A program made the position numbers and the translations under genes. DNA of 27,085 bases from CAZZEX01 sp964653285. Lineage in GTDB: Bacteria > Chloroflexota > Anaerolineae > B4-G1. Under the pieces are notes generated by a model. It was not told where the DNA came from and searched no databases. It was given only the letters and a program-made list of their open reading frames with translations. The DNA is taken from assembly GCA_964653285.1 (NCBI GenBank), contig CAZZEX010000063.1:1-27085 (forward strand), given 5' to 3'. Positions 1-7,474 of the stretch are shown in pieces (within the stretch, counting starts at the first letter, position 1; each line of letters opens with the position of its first letter).

Positions 1-7
1 GTTACGA

Positions 8-33
8 ACTGGTTACGCTGAAACGTAACCAGT
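8..33. repeat. Perfect 10-bp inverted repeat (hairpin)
   Basis: ACTGGTTACG (8-17) and CGTAACCAGT (24-33) are perfect reverse complements around a 6-nt loop (CTGAAA). No T-run follows on either strand, so it is not a typical intrinsic terminator. It lies just outside the CRISPR remnant. Function unknown. Confidence 0.75.
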
Positions 34-54
34 CAATTGACTTGTCCAACCCTC

Positions 55-233
55 CACACGGGCACTGAAACTCGGGTGCTTTCCTATGATCTCTGCGTCG
101 ACATCTGTGCCGTCGACGGTAGAAAAGACCCCAGAGCCCACACGGGCACTGAAACACTACGATCAGCATCAAGATTACCATTGTTTCTAAGTTCGTGTAG
201 AAAAGACCCCAGAGCCCACACGGGCACTGAAAC
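55..233 (+). CRISPR. Short, partly degenerate CRISPR array, no cas genes nearby
   Basis: Two identical 37-nt repeats lie at 119-155 and 197-233. They start GTAGAAAAGACCCC and end CACACGGGCACTGAAAC. A third copy keeps only its last 17 nt intact (55-71), its 5' half having diverged. Spacers are 72-118 (47 nt) and 156-196 (41 nt), unrelated to each other. The GAAAC end is typical of the 3' end of many type I and III repeats, so the array is read on the plus strand by inference. There is no leader-like AT-rich tract and no cas gene in the window. The CRISPR type cannot be assigned. Confidence 0.8.
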
Positions 234-372
234 TCACGTGTTAGCATTTCCAGAGTGTTTCATAAGCCCCAGTTCACCCCAGGACGCGCTACTCGCAGGC
301 AATCTTGGCCCTCGGACACAAGGCCAACACGCCGCGATGGCAACACTACCACGTTGTGGCCCCAGTTCGAAT

Positions 373-405
373 CACTGAAGCACTGATTGCACTGACTTTC
401 ACTGA
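373..405. repeat. Cluster of four CACTGA motifs
   Basis: CACTGA starts at 373, 381, 390 and 400, at 8-10 nt spacing, between CRISPR repeat 3 and the stray repeat copy. The motif resembles the CACTGAAAC end of the CRISPR repeat, but no longer match exists. The rest of 234-536 shows no gene or recognisable element. Confidence 0.4.
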
Positions 406-536
406 ACGGCGGGCCTCTTTCAGTGTCATCAATGAATTCAGTGCCTCAGTAGTTCAGAAACCGCGAGTACAACCCACGGCGGACTTATGAAACACGCTGA
501 TGTTCAGTAGCAGAATCGGGGTCACCCCGCCCTCTC

Positions 537-565
537 GTAGAAAAGACCCCAGAGCCCACACGGGC
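537..565 (+). CRISPR. Isolated, 3'-truncated CRISPR repeat copy
   Basis: The first 29 nt are identical to the repeats at 119 and 197. The 3' end then diverges (GCACTGG in place of ACTGAAAC). It lies 303 nt beyond the last good repeat, so it is probably the degenerate terminal repeat of a formerly longer array whose middle was lost or replaced. Confidence 0.75.
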
Positions 566-645
566 GCACTGGCGCTGCGCGCCCCAATCACACCAGCCCA
601 GAAAGACAAAACCGTCGTCGCTATGGTCCACAAGCGGAGAGCGTC

Positions 646-727
646 TGGACCACGAAAGTCGCGAAAGAACGCGAAAGCCACGAAAATTTTCGCGGCTTTC
701 GTGCCCTTTCGCGTGCTTCGTGGTCCA
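646..727. repeat. 82-nt imperfect palindrome made of CGAAAG units
   Basis: Two 41-nt arms meet at AAAATTTT (683-690), and 34 of 41 positions pair. The outer ends are TGGACCACGAA and TTCGTGGTCCA. Each arm is itself built from CGCGAAAG/CACGAAAG units about 9-10 nt apart. It would form a long RNA or cruciform hairpin. No open frame or T-tract goes with it, so it is probably a dispersed intergenic repeat. Confidence 0.8.
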
Positions 728-850
728 AGTCCCCGTGTCCAGGTCAACGCGCCAGGTTTGTAAAGTAGACCGCATTTCCCCAGCCTGATGAGGAGCAGAA
801 CCACGTGAGCCAGTGGAGCCAGATCGCCGCTGGCGCCCACCGATCCCTGA

Positions 851-873
851 CCTGCTAACTGCTGGCTGCTGAC
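851..873. repeat. Heptamer tandem repeat (CTGNCTG type)
   Basis: About three imperfect 7-nt units (CCTGCTA, ACTGCTG, GCTGCTG) sit just upstream of the promoter at 886. The same family fills 9690-9720. Confidence 0.55.
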
Positions 874-885
874 CCCGGAGGGGCT

Positions 886-914
886 TTGACCGTGGGGCTG
901 GCCTGTGGTATACT
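886..914 (+). promoter_or_regulatory. Sigma70-type promoter of the 970-2317 gene pair
   Basis: TTGACC (886-891) and TATACT (909-914) are separated by 17 nt, so start of transcription is expected near 921. It is correctly placed for the gene starting at 970, about 50 nt downstream. Confidence 0.75.
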
Positions 915-969
915 CGACCTGTCCAGAGGAGAGGGGAGAAATGTGGTGGGGAACAACAGAGGAGGCAGT

Positions 970-2007
970 ATGCTGAACGACAGAGCACGTGAGATTCTGT
1001 TCTGGTTTACCGTCGGTATGATCGTACTCGTCGCGTTAGTGGCAGTCATCACCATCCTGCGGGCGTGCGGAGGGCCTGTATCGGTGGAACCCCCTCTGGC
1101 GATCAGTCCTGGCGAGATCAGCCTGTGCCCTGGTGAGCAACACCAGTTCATCGTCGAGGGAGACGCTGAGGTCACGTGGGAGGCCACGGGGGGCACGATC
1201 AGCGAGAGCGGCCTCTTTGCCGCCAGCGACGCCCCAGGTGACTACACCATTACAGCCACCCGACGTGACTCACGCAAGACAGCCAGGGCTATCGTGCACG
1301 TCGTCGCCTGCACTCCGACGCCCACTCCCGTACCATCCCCTGTCCCCACGCCCACCCCCACCCCGACCGCCACCCCGACGCCGGAGCCCACTCCTCTCCC
1401 GCCCGCCGACCCCCAGGGCGACGTGGGCGCCTACGGGAGCGGAGACCCGGTCGAGGGGGTGCCCGCTGGCGTGGACATCAGCGCCGCCAGCGTGGCACCC
1501 GACCTGCGGGTGGTGCTTCAGCCCACTGAAGGGGTACCACCGGAACTGGTCGGCTGGGCCACCGAGGGCGAGATGCTGCTGTGGCTCTCCCTCCACGAGC
1601 CGGTCCCCGCTCTTCCGGCGGCGTTCACCGACTGGCTCTTCGCGCTGGACCTGGACGGGGACACGGACACCGGCCGGGCGGCCGGTGCCGGCCGCATCAA
1701 TCCCGACCTGGGGACGGAGGCTGCCGTCGGCGTCTCATACAACCCGGCCAACGGAGAATACGAACCATACCTCTGGATATGGGACCCTGCGCAGGAAGAA
1801 TGGACAGAGGAGCCTGACGTGGTGCGTTTCTACGTGGACGAGTCGCGCACGCTGATCGGGCTGGCCTTATCGCTGGAGACACTGACACAAAACGTGGCCC
1901 AGACGACCGGCGTGACGGTCGTGCCCGAGGCCGTGAAAGGCCGGGCGGCGGCGCTCTCCTTCGCGGGGGAACAGGGAGTGGTAGATTTCTATCCCGACCG
2001 GCCCTGA
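970..2007 (+). CDS. Membrane-anchored protein with Ig-like domain and Thr/Pro-rich linker
   Basis: A 345-residue protein of unknown function, probably displayed outside the cell membrane. Residues 10-30 form one hydrophobic segment. A Cys at 33 (L-R-A-C) could be a weak lipobox, otherwise the helix is an uncleaved anchor. Residues about 38-115 look like a bacterial Ig-like (BIG) domain, with the I-S-P-G-E-I-S-L-C-P-G-E opening. Residues about 118-150 are a T-P-T-P linker typical of surface proteins. The C-terminal half has a D-L-D-G-D-T-D-T-G stretch that may bind calcium, in a beta-sandwich-like (DOMON/CBM9-like) context; that part is inference. The ATG at 970 is chosen because GAGGAGGCAGT precedes it at good spacing. 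The frame is open back to 886, but that part would overlap the promoter. It probably forms an operon with the small gene 34 nt downstream. Confidence 0.85.
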   Translation: MLNDRAREILFWFTVGMIVLVALVAVITILRACGGPVSVEPPLAISPGEISLCPGEQHQFIVEGDAEVTWEATGGTISESGLFAASDAPGDYTITATRRDSRKTARAIVHVVACTPTPTPVPSPVPTPTPTPTATPTPEPTPLPPADPQGDVGAYGSGDPVEGVPAGVDISAASVAPDLRVVLQPTEGVPPELVGWATEGEMLLWLSLHEPVPALPAAFTDWLFALDLDGDTDTGRAAGAGRINPDLGTEAAVGVSYNPANGEYEPYLWIWDPAQEEWTEEPDVVRFYVDESRTLIGLALSLETLTQNVAQTTGVTVVPEAVKGRAAALSFAGEQGVVDFYPDRP

Positions 2008-2030
2008 GTCTGTGAAATGAGTCTGTGAAA
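2005..2030. repeat. Tandem 13-bp duplication at the gene end
   Basis: TGAGTCTGTGAAA occurs twice head to tail (2005-2017, 2018-2030), starting with the stop codon of the upstream gene. The second copy runs into the Shine-Dalgarno sequence of the next gene. Confidence 0.7.
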
Positions 2031-2041
2031 GGAGCAGGTCA

Positions 2042-2317
2042 ATGGGACTGATGGACAAACTGCGCAGAGGCATCGCCGAGGTGGCCGAGGAGACCGAGAA
2101 AGCAGCCCGCATCGGGCGGCTGAAGACCGAAATCTCCGGCTTCAACGAGCAGAAGACGCAGACCCTCCACGAGATCGGCCAGCGCGTCATCGCCATCTAC
2201 GCCGAGGGCGGGCACACTGATCCGGACTTCTCCGCCGAGTGGGAGAAGGTCCAGGGATTGGACGCGGAGATCGCCCGGCGGAAAGCGGAGATCGAGAAGA
2301 CAAGGGCAGAGGAGTAA
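2042..2317 (+). CDS. Small charged coiled-coil protein, unknown function
   Basis: A 91-residue protein, almost entirely helical in composition and rich in Glu, Lys, Arg and Ala. It has two likely coiled-coil stretches (about 10-50 and 65-90) split by a short G-G-H-T-D-P turn. It has no signal peptide, no membrane segment and no Cys, so it is likely cytoplasmic. AAAGGAG precedes the ATG at good spacing. It sits 34 nt behind the membrane-anchored protein gene and is probably co-transcribed with it. Its stop is 22 nt from the end of the convergent ornithine aminotransferase gene, with no obvious terminator between. I do not recognise a family. Confidence 0.8.
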   Translation: MGLMDKLRRGIAEVAEETEKAARIGRLKTEISGFNEQKTQTLHEIGQRVIAIYAEGGHTDPDFSAEWEKVQGLDAEIARRKAEIEKTRAEE

Positions 2318-2339
2318 GCCAGGGAACGCACAAGAGTCA

Positions 2340-3551
2340 CTACGGCATGGCCAAGACCCCGGCGATCCGCTCCAGCGCCCAGTCCAACTCCTCCTTCGTG
2401 ATGACCAACGGTGGGGCCAGGCGGATGACGGTCTCGTGGGTGTCTTTGGCCAGCACGCCCCGCTCCTTCAGCGCCTCGCAGAAACGGCGGGCTCCCCCCG
2501 CCTCTGGCTTGAGCACGATGCCGACAAAGAGCCCTTTGCCCCGGCAAAGCGCCACGTGAGGGCTCTGAATCTCTCGCAGGCGGGCCATCAGATACTCCCC
2601 CAGTTCGGCAGCGCGCTCGCAGAGGTGCCCGTCCACGATGACCCGCAGCGCCTCCCGCGCCACTGCACACGCCAGTGGATTACCCCCGAACGTCGAGCCG
2701 TGGTCGCCCGGCCCTAAGACGCCCAGCACCTCCCGCGAGGCCAACACTGCCGAGACCGGGTACATGCCGCCCGAAAGCGCCTTGCCCAGCGTCACCACGT
2801 CTGGCCGCACTCCCTCGTGCTCGCAGGCCAGCAGTTTGCCGGTGCGCCCCAGCCCACTCTGGATCTCGTCGGCGACCATCAGCACGTCGTGACGGGTGCA
2901 GATCTCGCGCACGCGCCGGACGTACCCCTCCGGTGGGACGACGACGCCGCTCTCGCCCTGGATAGGCTCGACGAGGAAAGCCACCGTGTTGGGTGTGATC
3001 GCCCGCTCCAGCGCGCCAGCGTCGCCGTAGGGGATCAACTTGAAGCCAGGCGTGAAGGGGCCGAAGCCGTCACGATACTGCTCCTCCGAGGAGAAACCGA
3101 CGATCGTGATCGTGCGCCCGTGGAAATTGCCAGCGCAGGCGATGATCTCGGCCCGATCGTCTGGCACACCCCTGACCACGTAGCCCCACTTGCGGGCTAC
3201 CTTCAGCGCAGTCTCCACCGCTTCCGCTCCGGAGTTCATCGGCAGCACCATCTCGTAGCCGGTCAACTCGCACAACTCCTGCGCCAGCAACGGGAGTTGG
3301 TCGTTGCGGAAAGCCCGCGAAGTCAGCGCCAGCCTGTGGGCCTGCTCGACCATCGCCCGCACGATGCGGGGATGGCAATGGCCCTGGTTGAGCGCCGAGT
3401 AGGCCGAGAGGCAATCCAGGTACTTGCGCCCCTCCACGTCCCAGACCCAGACTCCCTCCGCCCGGGTGATGACAACGTCGAGAGGCTGATAGTTATGTGC
3501 GTTGTACCGACTTTCCAGCGCGATGTAATCCCGTGCCCTCAATGTATCCAC
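2340..3551 (-). CDS. rocD: Ornithine aminotransferase (class III PLP transaminase)
   Basis: A 403-residue protein, the usual length for ornithine-oxo-acid transaminase. That enzyme transfers the delta-amino group of ornithine to 2-oxoglutarate, giving glutamate semialdehyde and glutamate (arginine/proline metabolism, cytosol). Visible family features are the S-A-Y-S-A-L-N-Q-G-H-C-H-P start region, N-S-G-A-E-A-V-E for PLP phosphate, G-N-F-H-G-R-T, the V-A-D-E-I-Q-S-G-L-G-R-T-G pyridine-N Asp motif, the T-L-G-K-A-L-S-G-G lysine, and H-G-S-T-F-G-G-N-P-L. The frame begins at GTG (3551), but AGGAAG directly abuts that GTG. A TTG at 3542 has the ideal 9-nt spacing and may be the true start. Expressed from its own promoter (3590-3618), divergent from dnaE. 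Acetylornithine aminotransferase (ArgD) is the nearest alternative, but the sequence reads as RocD. Confidence 0.92.
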   Translation of the reverse strand: MDTLRARDYIALESRYNAHNYQPLDVVITRAEGVWVWDVEGRKYLDCLSAYSALNQGHCHPRIVRAMVEQAHRLALTSRAFRNDQLPLLAQELCELTGYEMVLPMNSGAEAVETALKVARKWGYVVRGVPDDRAEIIACAGNFHGRTITIVGFSSEEQYRDGFGPFTPGFKLIPYGDAGALERAITPNTVAFLVEPIQGESGVVVPPEGYVRRVREICTRHDVLMVADEIQSGLGRTGKLLACEHEGVRPDVVTLGKALSGGMYPVSAVLASREVLGVLGPGDHGSTFGGNPLACAVAREALRVIVDGHLCERAAELGEYLMARLREIQSPHVALCRGKGLFVGIVLKPEAGGARRFCEALKERGVLAKDTHETVIRLAPPLVITKEELDWALERIAGVLAMP

Positions 3552-3589
3552 CTTCCTGTGAGTATGGGGTCAAAGCCGTCAGCAGGGAC

Positions 3590-3618
3590 ATATTACCACG
3601 ATGCGTTAATTCGGGCAA
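3590..3618 (-). promoter_or_regulatory. Promoter of rocD
   Basis: On the minus strand TTGCCC (3618-3613) and TAATAT (3595-3590) are 17 nt apart. Transcription would start near 3583, giving a leader of about 30-40 nt. Confidence 0.65.
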
Positions 3619-3658
3619 ACGTCGTTGGCCATTTGCTCCTTGCTCTGTGCTCATCGCC

Positions 3659-3695
3659 CATTGTTCATTGTTCATTGTTCATTGTCCATTGTTCA
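3659..3695. repeat. Heptamer tandem repeat TTCATTG
   Basis: About five near-perfect 7-nt units (TTCATTG) lie between the divergent rocD and dnaE promoters. The same family, read from the other strand as CAATGAA, occurs inside genes at 18478-18512 and 23478-23526. Confidence 0.85.
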
Positions 3696-3710
3696 CCTGT
3701 CATTTATCAT

Positions 3711-3739
3711 TTGCTCGTTGGTCATTGGTCAGGTATAAT
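3711..3739 (+). promoter_or_regulatory. dnaE promoter predicting a leaderless mRNA
   Basis: TTGCTC (3711-3716) and a consensus TATAAT (3734-3739) are 17 nt apart. The expected start of transcription (about 3746-3748) coincides with the dnaE ATG at 3748. No Shine-Dalgarno sequence lies at usable distance. Confidence 0.75.
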
Positions 3740-3747
3740 GTGGATTG

Positions 3748-6700
3748 ATGGCCGAGTTCGTCCACCTCCACGTGCACAGCGAATACTCGCTCCTCGATGG
3801 TCTCAGCAATTGCCGGGAACTGGCTGAGCGCGCCGCCGAACTGGGCATGCCGGCCCTGGCCCTCACCGACCACGGCGCGATGTACGGCGCGATCCAGTTC
3901 CATAAGGCGTGTAAGGCTGCTGGCATCAAGCCGATCATCGGCATGGAGGCTTACCTGGCCCGCCGAGGCCGCCGGGACCGGGACGCGCAACAGGACCGCA
4001 AATCCCACCACCTGATCCTGTTGGCCCAGAACGACACCGGCTACCATAACCTGATGCAGTTGGCGACCATCGCCCAACTGGAGGGCTTCTACTACAAGCC
4101 GCGCATTGACAAAGAGACACTGGCCGGGCACGCCGACGGGCTAATCGTCCTCTCTGGCTGTGGCTCTTCAGAGATTGCCCGCCTGATCCAGGCCGGCCGG
4201 CTCGACGAGGCGCGCCGCTCCATCGCCTGGTACTGCGACGTCTTCCCCGGCCGGTACTACCTGGAGTTGCAAGAGCACGACATCCCCGAACTGGCCCAGG
4301 TCAACCGCCAACTGATCGCCCTCGCCCGCGAGTTCAACCGGCCGCTGGTCGCCACTAACGACGTCCACTACGCTCGCCGCGAAGAGGCGGGCATCCACGA
4401 CGTGCTGCTGTGCATCCAGACCGGCAAGACCACCAACGAGCCGCACCGCATGCGCATGGACGGCGAGAGTTTCTATCTCAAAAGCGCCGAGGAGATGGCG
4501 GCTCTCTTCCCTGAAGTGCCGGAGGCATTGACGAACACGCTGGTCGTGGCGGAGATGTGCGAACTGGAACTGGAGTTCGGTCACTACCACCTGCCCCTCT
4601 TCCAGGTACCAGAAGAATACGACACGCAGTCCTATCTGCGTCACCTGTGCGAGGAAGGGTTGCAACAGCGATACGCGGTCATCACCCCCCAGATTCGCGA
4701 GCGGCTCGAGTACGAACTGGACATCATCCATCGCATGGGCTTCGACACCTACTTTCTCATCGTCTGGGATCTGTGCCGCTTCGCCAGGGAACAAGACATC
4801 TGGTGGAACGTGCGGGGGTCAGGGGCCAGTTCCATCGTCGCCTACAGCCTGGGCATCACCAACCTGGAGCCGCTGCAGCATGGGCTCATCTTCGAAAGGT
4901 TCCTCAACCTGGGCCGCGTCACCATGCCCGACATTGACCTGGATTACCCCGACGACCAGCGCAACCAACTGATCCGCTACACCGTCGAAAAGTATGGGCA
5001 GGAGCAGGTAGCCCAGATCATCACCTTCGGCACGATGGGGGCCAAGGCATCCATCCGCGACGTGGGGCGGGCGCTCGACTATCCCCTGCCGGAGGTGGAT
5101 CGCATCGCCCGCCTGGTGCCGGCCGGCCCCAAAGTCAAACTGGACAAGGCACTAAAGGAAGTACCCGAACTGCGGGAGGCTTACGAGACGCAGGAGCATA
5201 TCCGGCGGCTGATTGACACCGCACGGGGCGTGGAGGGGAACATACGCCACGCCAGCACCCACGCCGCTGGCGTCATCGTCTCCGACGCCCCTCTGGTCAA
5301 GTACACACCCCTGAACCGGCCCACGCGCGGCGGCGAGGGTGACGAAATCGGTGTCGTCACCCAGTACACGATGGAGGAACTGGAGGAACTGGGCCTGCTC
5401 AAGATTGACTTCCTGGGCCTCTCCACCCTCACCGTCATGCGCCGCGCCTGCGAACTGATCCGCCGGCGGCATGGCGTGGACTTGAACCTGGACAACATCC
5501 CCACCGACGACGGGAGAATCTACGACCTGCTCTCGCGAGGGGATGTGATGGGCGTCTTCCAGGTAGAAGGGCAGGGCATGCGGCGGGTGCTGATGAAGAT
5601 GCAGCCTACCCAGTTCGATCACATCATCGCCACCATCAGCCTCTTCCGCCCTGGCCCGATGGAGCACATTGACGACTACATTGACCGCATGCACGGCCGC
5701 AAGCCGGTCGAGTACCGCCACCCCAGCCTGGAGCCGATCTTGCAGGAAACCTACGGCATCATCGTCTACCAAGAGCAGATAATTCGCATCCTGACAGACA
5801 TCGCTGGCTACTCTGCACCCGACGCTGACCTTGTCAGGCGCGCTGTAGGAAAAAAGAAGCGGGCTGCACTGCTCAAACACCGGACCTCTTTCGTCAAGGG
5901 AGCAGTAGAGCACGGCGGCCTGCCCCACAGGACGGCTGAGGCTATTTTCGACGACATTGAATACTTCGCCCGATACGGCTTCAACAAGGCGCACGCCGCC
6001 GACTACGCCGCCCTCACCTGCCAGACCGCCTACCTCAAGGCCAAGTACCCGGTCGAATACATGGCCGCGCTGCTCAGCGTCGAACGACATGACACCGAAA
6101 AGGTCGGCCTCCTCATTGCTGAGTGCCGCCGCATGGGGATCGAGGTGCTCCCCCCTGACGTCAACCACTCCGGCCTGGACTTCACCATCAAGGAGCCCCC
6201 CCCCAGCCCCCCCTACGAGGAGGGGAGCACCCCCCCCAGCCCCCCCTACGAGGAGGGGAGCACCTCCCCCGGCCCTCCCTACGAGGAGGGGAGCACCCCC
6301 TCCAGCCCCCCCTACGAGGAGGGGAGCCCCCCCCCCAGCCCCCCCTACGAGGAAGGGAGTACCCCCCCTGGCCCCCCCGAAGCAGGGGGGAGGCCAGCGA
6401 TCCGCTTCGGGCTGGGCGCGGTCAAGAATGTGGGCGAAGGGCCGGTCGAGACGATCCTGGTCGCCCGTCAGGCAGGGGGTCTCTTCCGCGACCTGGACGA
6501 TTTCTGCCGCCGCGTGGACCTGCGGCAGGTCAACCGGCGGGCGTTGGAAAGCCTGATCAAAGTAGGGGCCTTGCACCCCTTCGGCACACACTCGCAACTC
6601 CTCCCTATCGTGGGCCGCATCATCGGGCTGAGCGCCAACCTGCACCACGCCCGGGACGTAGGACAGATGAGTCTGTTCGGCGCGGCCACCGGCGTGCGTT

Positions 6701-7443
6701 TGATGGCCGAAGAGACGCTACTGCCTCCGCTCTCCCAAGCGCCCGAAGTCCCGCAGAAAGAAATCCTGGCCTGGGAAAAGGATTTGGTCGGCGTCTACAT
6801 CTCCCAGCACCCGCTGGCGCAGATTCTGGTCAGACTGCGAAATGTCGTGACCGCCTACGCCGGGGCATTGAGCGAGGAGATGAGCGGGCAGCAGGTGGTC
6901 GTCTCCGGGATGGTACAGCGGGCGCGCCGTCACACGACGAAGAAAGGGGACGAGATGGCCTTCGTGACGCTGGAAGACCTGCAGGGCACCTGCGACGTCG
7001 TCGTCTTCCCCCGGGTGTGGGACAAGACGAAACACCTGTGGCAGCCGGAGCGCATCCTGGTAGTGGGCGGCAAAGTGGACGCCGGGCGACGGGATGAACC
7101 GAACCTGCTGTGCGACTGGGTGAAGACGCCCGACGAGGTGGTCATTCCGGACGAGCATCCCCCCCCCTCCTCCCCCCAACGGGGGGGGGGCAGGGAGGGG
7201 ATGCGCACCGTCCGCGTGACGCTGACCCGCAGCGGGGAGCAGGCCCAGGACGTGCAAACACTGCGCCAGGTCCATAGCCTGCTGGTGGGGCATCCCGGCT
7301 CGGATCGTTTCATCATCCACCTGGTCGGCGGTGCGCGCAGACCGGTCGAACTGGCGTTCCCGAACGACACGACGTGCTACTGCCCGGAACTGGCACAGGA
7401 ACTGGTGACTATCGTCGGGGCGGAAGCGGTACGGGTAGAGTGA
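3748..7443 (+). CDS. dnaE: DNA polymerase III alpha subunit (DnaE)
   Basis: A 1231-residue replicative DNA polymerase catalytic subunit (DnaE1 type). The N-terminal PHP domain starts at H-L-H-V-H-S-E-Y-S (residues 6-14). The catalytic P-D-I-D-L-D-Y lies at 394-400. The palm/fingers region contains S-L-F-R-P-G-P-M-E and Y-G-F-N-K-A-H-A. An OB-fold region is at about 1045-1125. Two low-complexity insertions are odd. Residues about 816-880 are five 11-residue copies of S-P-P-Y-E-E-G-S-T-P-P plus a decayed sixth, just before the conserved R-F-G-L-G-A-V-K. Residues about 1137-1151 are a P/S-to-G/R stretch encoded by a C-run/G-run hairpin. Both are in surface-loop positions, so function is probably kept. 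The ATG at 3748 is preferred to the TTG just before it. It is followed after 31 nt by a phosphofructokinase gene with a strong Shine-Dalgarno sequence. Confidence 0.97.
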   Translation: MAEFVHLHVHSEYSLLDGLSNCRELAERAAELGMPALALTDHGAMYGAIQFHKACKAAGIKPIIGMEAYLARRGRRDRDAQQDRKSHHLILLAQNDTGYHNLMQLATIAQLEGFYYKPRIDKETLAGHADGLIVLSGCGSSEIARLIQAGRLDEARRSIAWYCDVFPGRYYLELQEHDIPELAQVNRQLIALAREFNRPLVATNDVHYARREEAGIHDVLLCIQTGKTTNEPHRMRMDGESFYLKSAEEMAALFPEVPEALTNTLVVAEMCELELEFGHYHLPLFQVPEEYDTQSYLRHLCEEGLQQRYAVITPQIRERLEYELDIIHRMGFDTYFLIVWDLCRFAREQDIWWNVRGSGASSIVAYSLGITNLEPLQHGLIFERFLNLGRVTMPDIDLDYPDDQRNQLIRYTVEKYGQEQVAQIITFGTMGAKASIRDVGRALDYPLPEVDRIARLVPAGPKVKLDKALKEVPELREAYETQEHIRRLIDTARGVEGNIRHASTHAAGVIVSDAPLVKYTPLNRPTRGGEGDEIGVVTQYTMEELEELGLLKIDFLGLSTLTVMRRACELIRRRHGVDLNLDNIPTDDGRIYDLLSRGDVMGVFQVEGQGMRRVLMKMQPTQFDHIIATISLFRPGPMEHIDDYIDRMHGRKPVEYRHPSLEPILQETYGIIVYQEQIIRILTDIAGYSAPDADLVRRAVGKKKRAALLKHRTSFVKGAVEHGGLPHRTAEAIFDDIEYFARYGFNKAHAADYAALTCQTAYLKAKYPVEYMAALLSVERHDTEKVGLLIAECRRMGIEVLPPDVNHSGLDFTIKEPPPSPPYEEGSTPPSPPYEEGSTSPGPPYEEGSTPSSPPYEEGSPPPSPPYEEGSTPPGPPEAGGRPAIRFGLGAVKNVGEGPVETILVARQAGGLFRDLDDFCRRVDLRQVNRRALESLIKVGALHPFGTHSQLLPIVGRIIGLSANLHHARDVGQMSLFGAATGVRLMAEETLLPPLSQAPEVPQKEILAWEKDLVGVYISQHPLAQILVRLRNVVTAYAGALSEEMSGQQVVVSGMVQRARRHTTKKGDEMAFVTLEDLQGTCDVVVFPRVWDKTKHLWQPERILVVGGKVDAGRRDEPNLLCDWVKTPDEVVIPDEHPPPSSPQRGGGREGMRTVRVTLTRSGEQAQDVQTLRQVHSLLVGHPGSDRFIIHLVGGARRPVELAFPNDTTCYCPELAQELVTIVGAEAVRVE
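6193..6390 (+). repeat. 33-bp tandem repeat inside dnaE
   Basis: CTACGAGG recurs at 6213, 6246, 6279, 6312 and 6345, exactly 33 bp apart, each within a C-run/G-run context. A sixth copy is degenerate. The unit is 11 codons, so copy-number changes stay in frame. Confidence 0.95.
7156..7200 (+). repeat. Poly-C/poly-G hairpin element inside dnaE
   Basis: Two long C-runs are followed by AA(C) and a run of nine G, then further G-runs. The stem would be almost pure G:C. It is encoded in frame as a Pro/Ser then Gly/Arg stretch. Confidence 0.8.
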
Positions 7444-7474
7444 CGGAGGAAAGTAATAAAGGAGGAGAGGAGAA

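Noticed and set aside
18..24. CTGAAAC as the end of a further CRISPR repeat
   Set aside because: Only seven bases match, it sits in the loop of a hairpin, and its distance to the next repeat end (47 nt) is too short for a repeat plus spacer.
37..378. Open frames through the CRISPR repeats on both strands
   Set aside because: They are made of repeat and spacer sequence, without ribosome binding sites or protein similarity.
361..380. AGTTCGAATC looks like a tRNA T-loop
   Set aside because: The five bases on each side do not pair and no acceptor or anticodon stem can be formed around it.
2817..3827. 336-codon plus-strand open frame across rocD and the dnaE promoter
   Set aside because: It runs opposite a clear aminotransferase and through heptamer repeats into the promoter and start of dnaE.
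5152..6648. Long open frame (498 codons) on the minus strand opposite dnaE
   Set aside because: It is the GC-rich antisense shadow of dnaE with no Shine-Dalgarno sequence or family resemblance. dnaE motifs are unambiguous.
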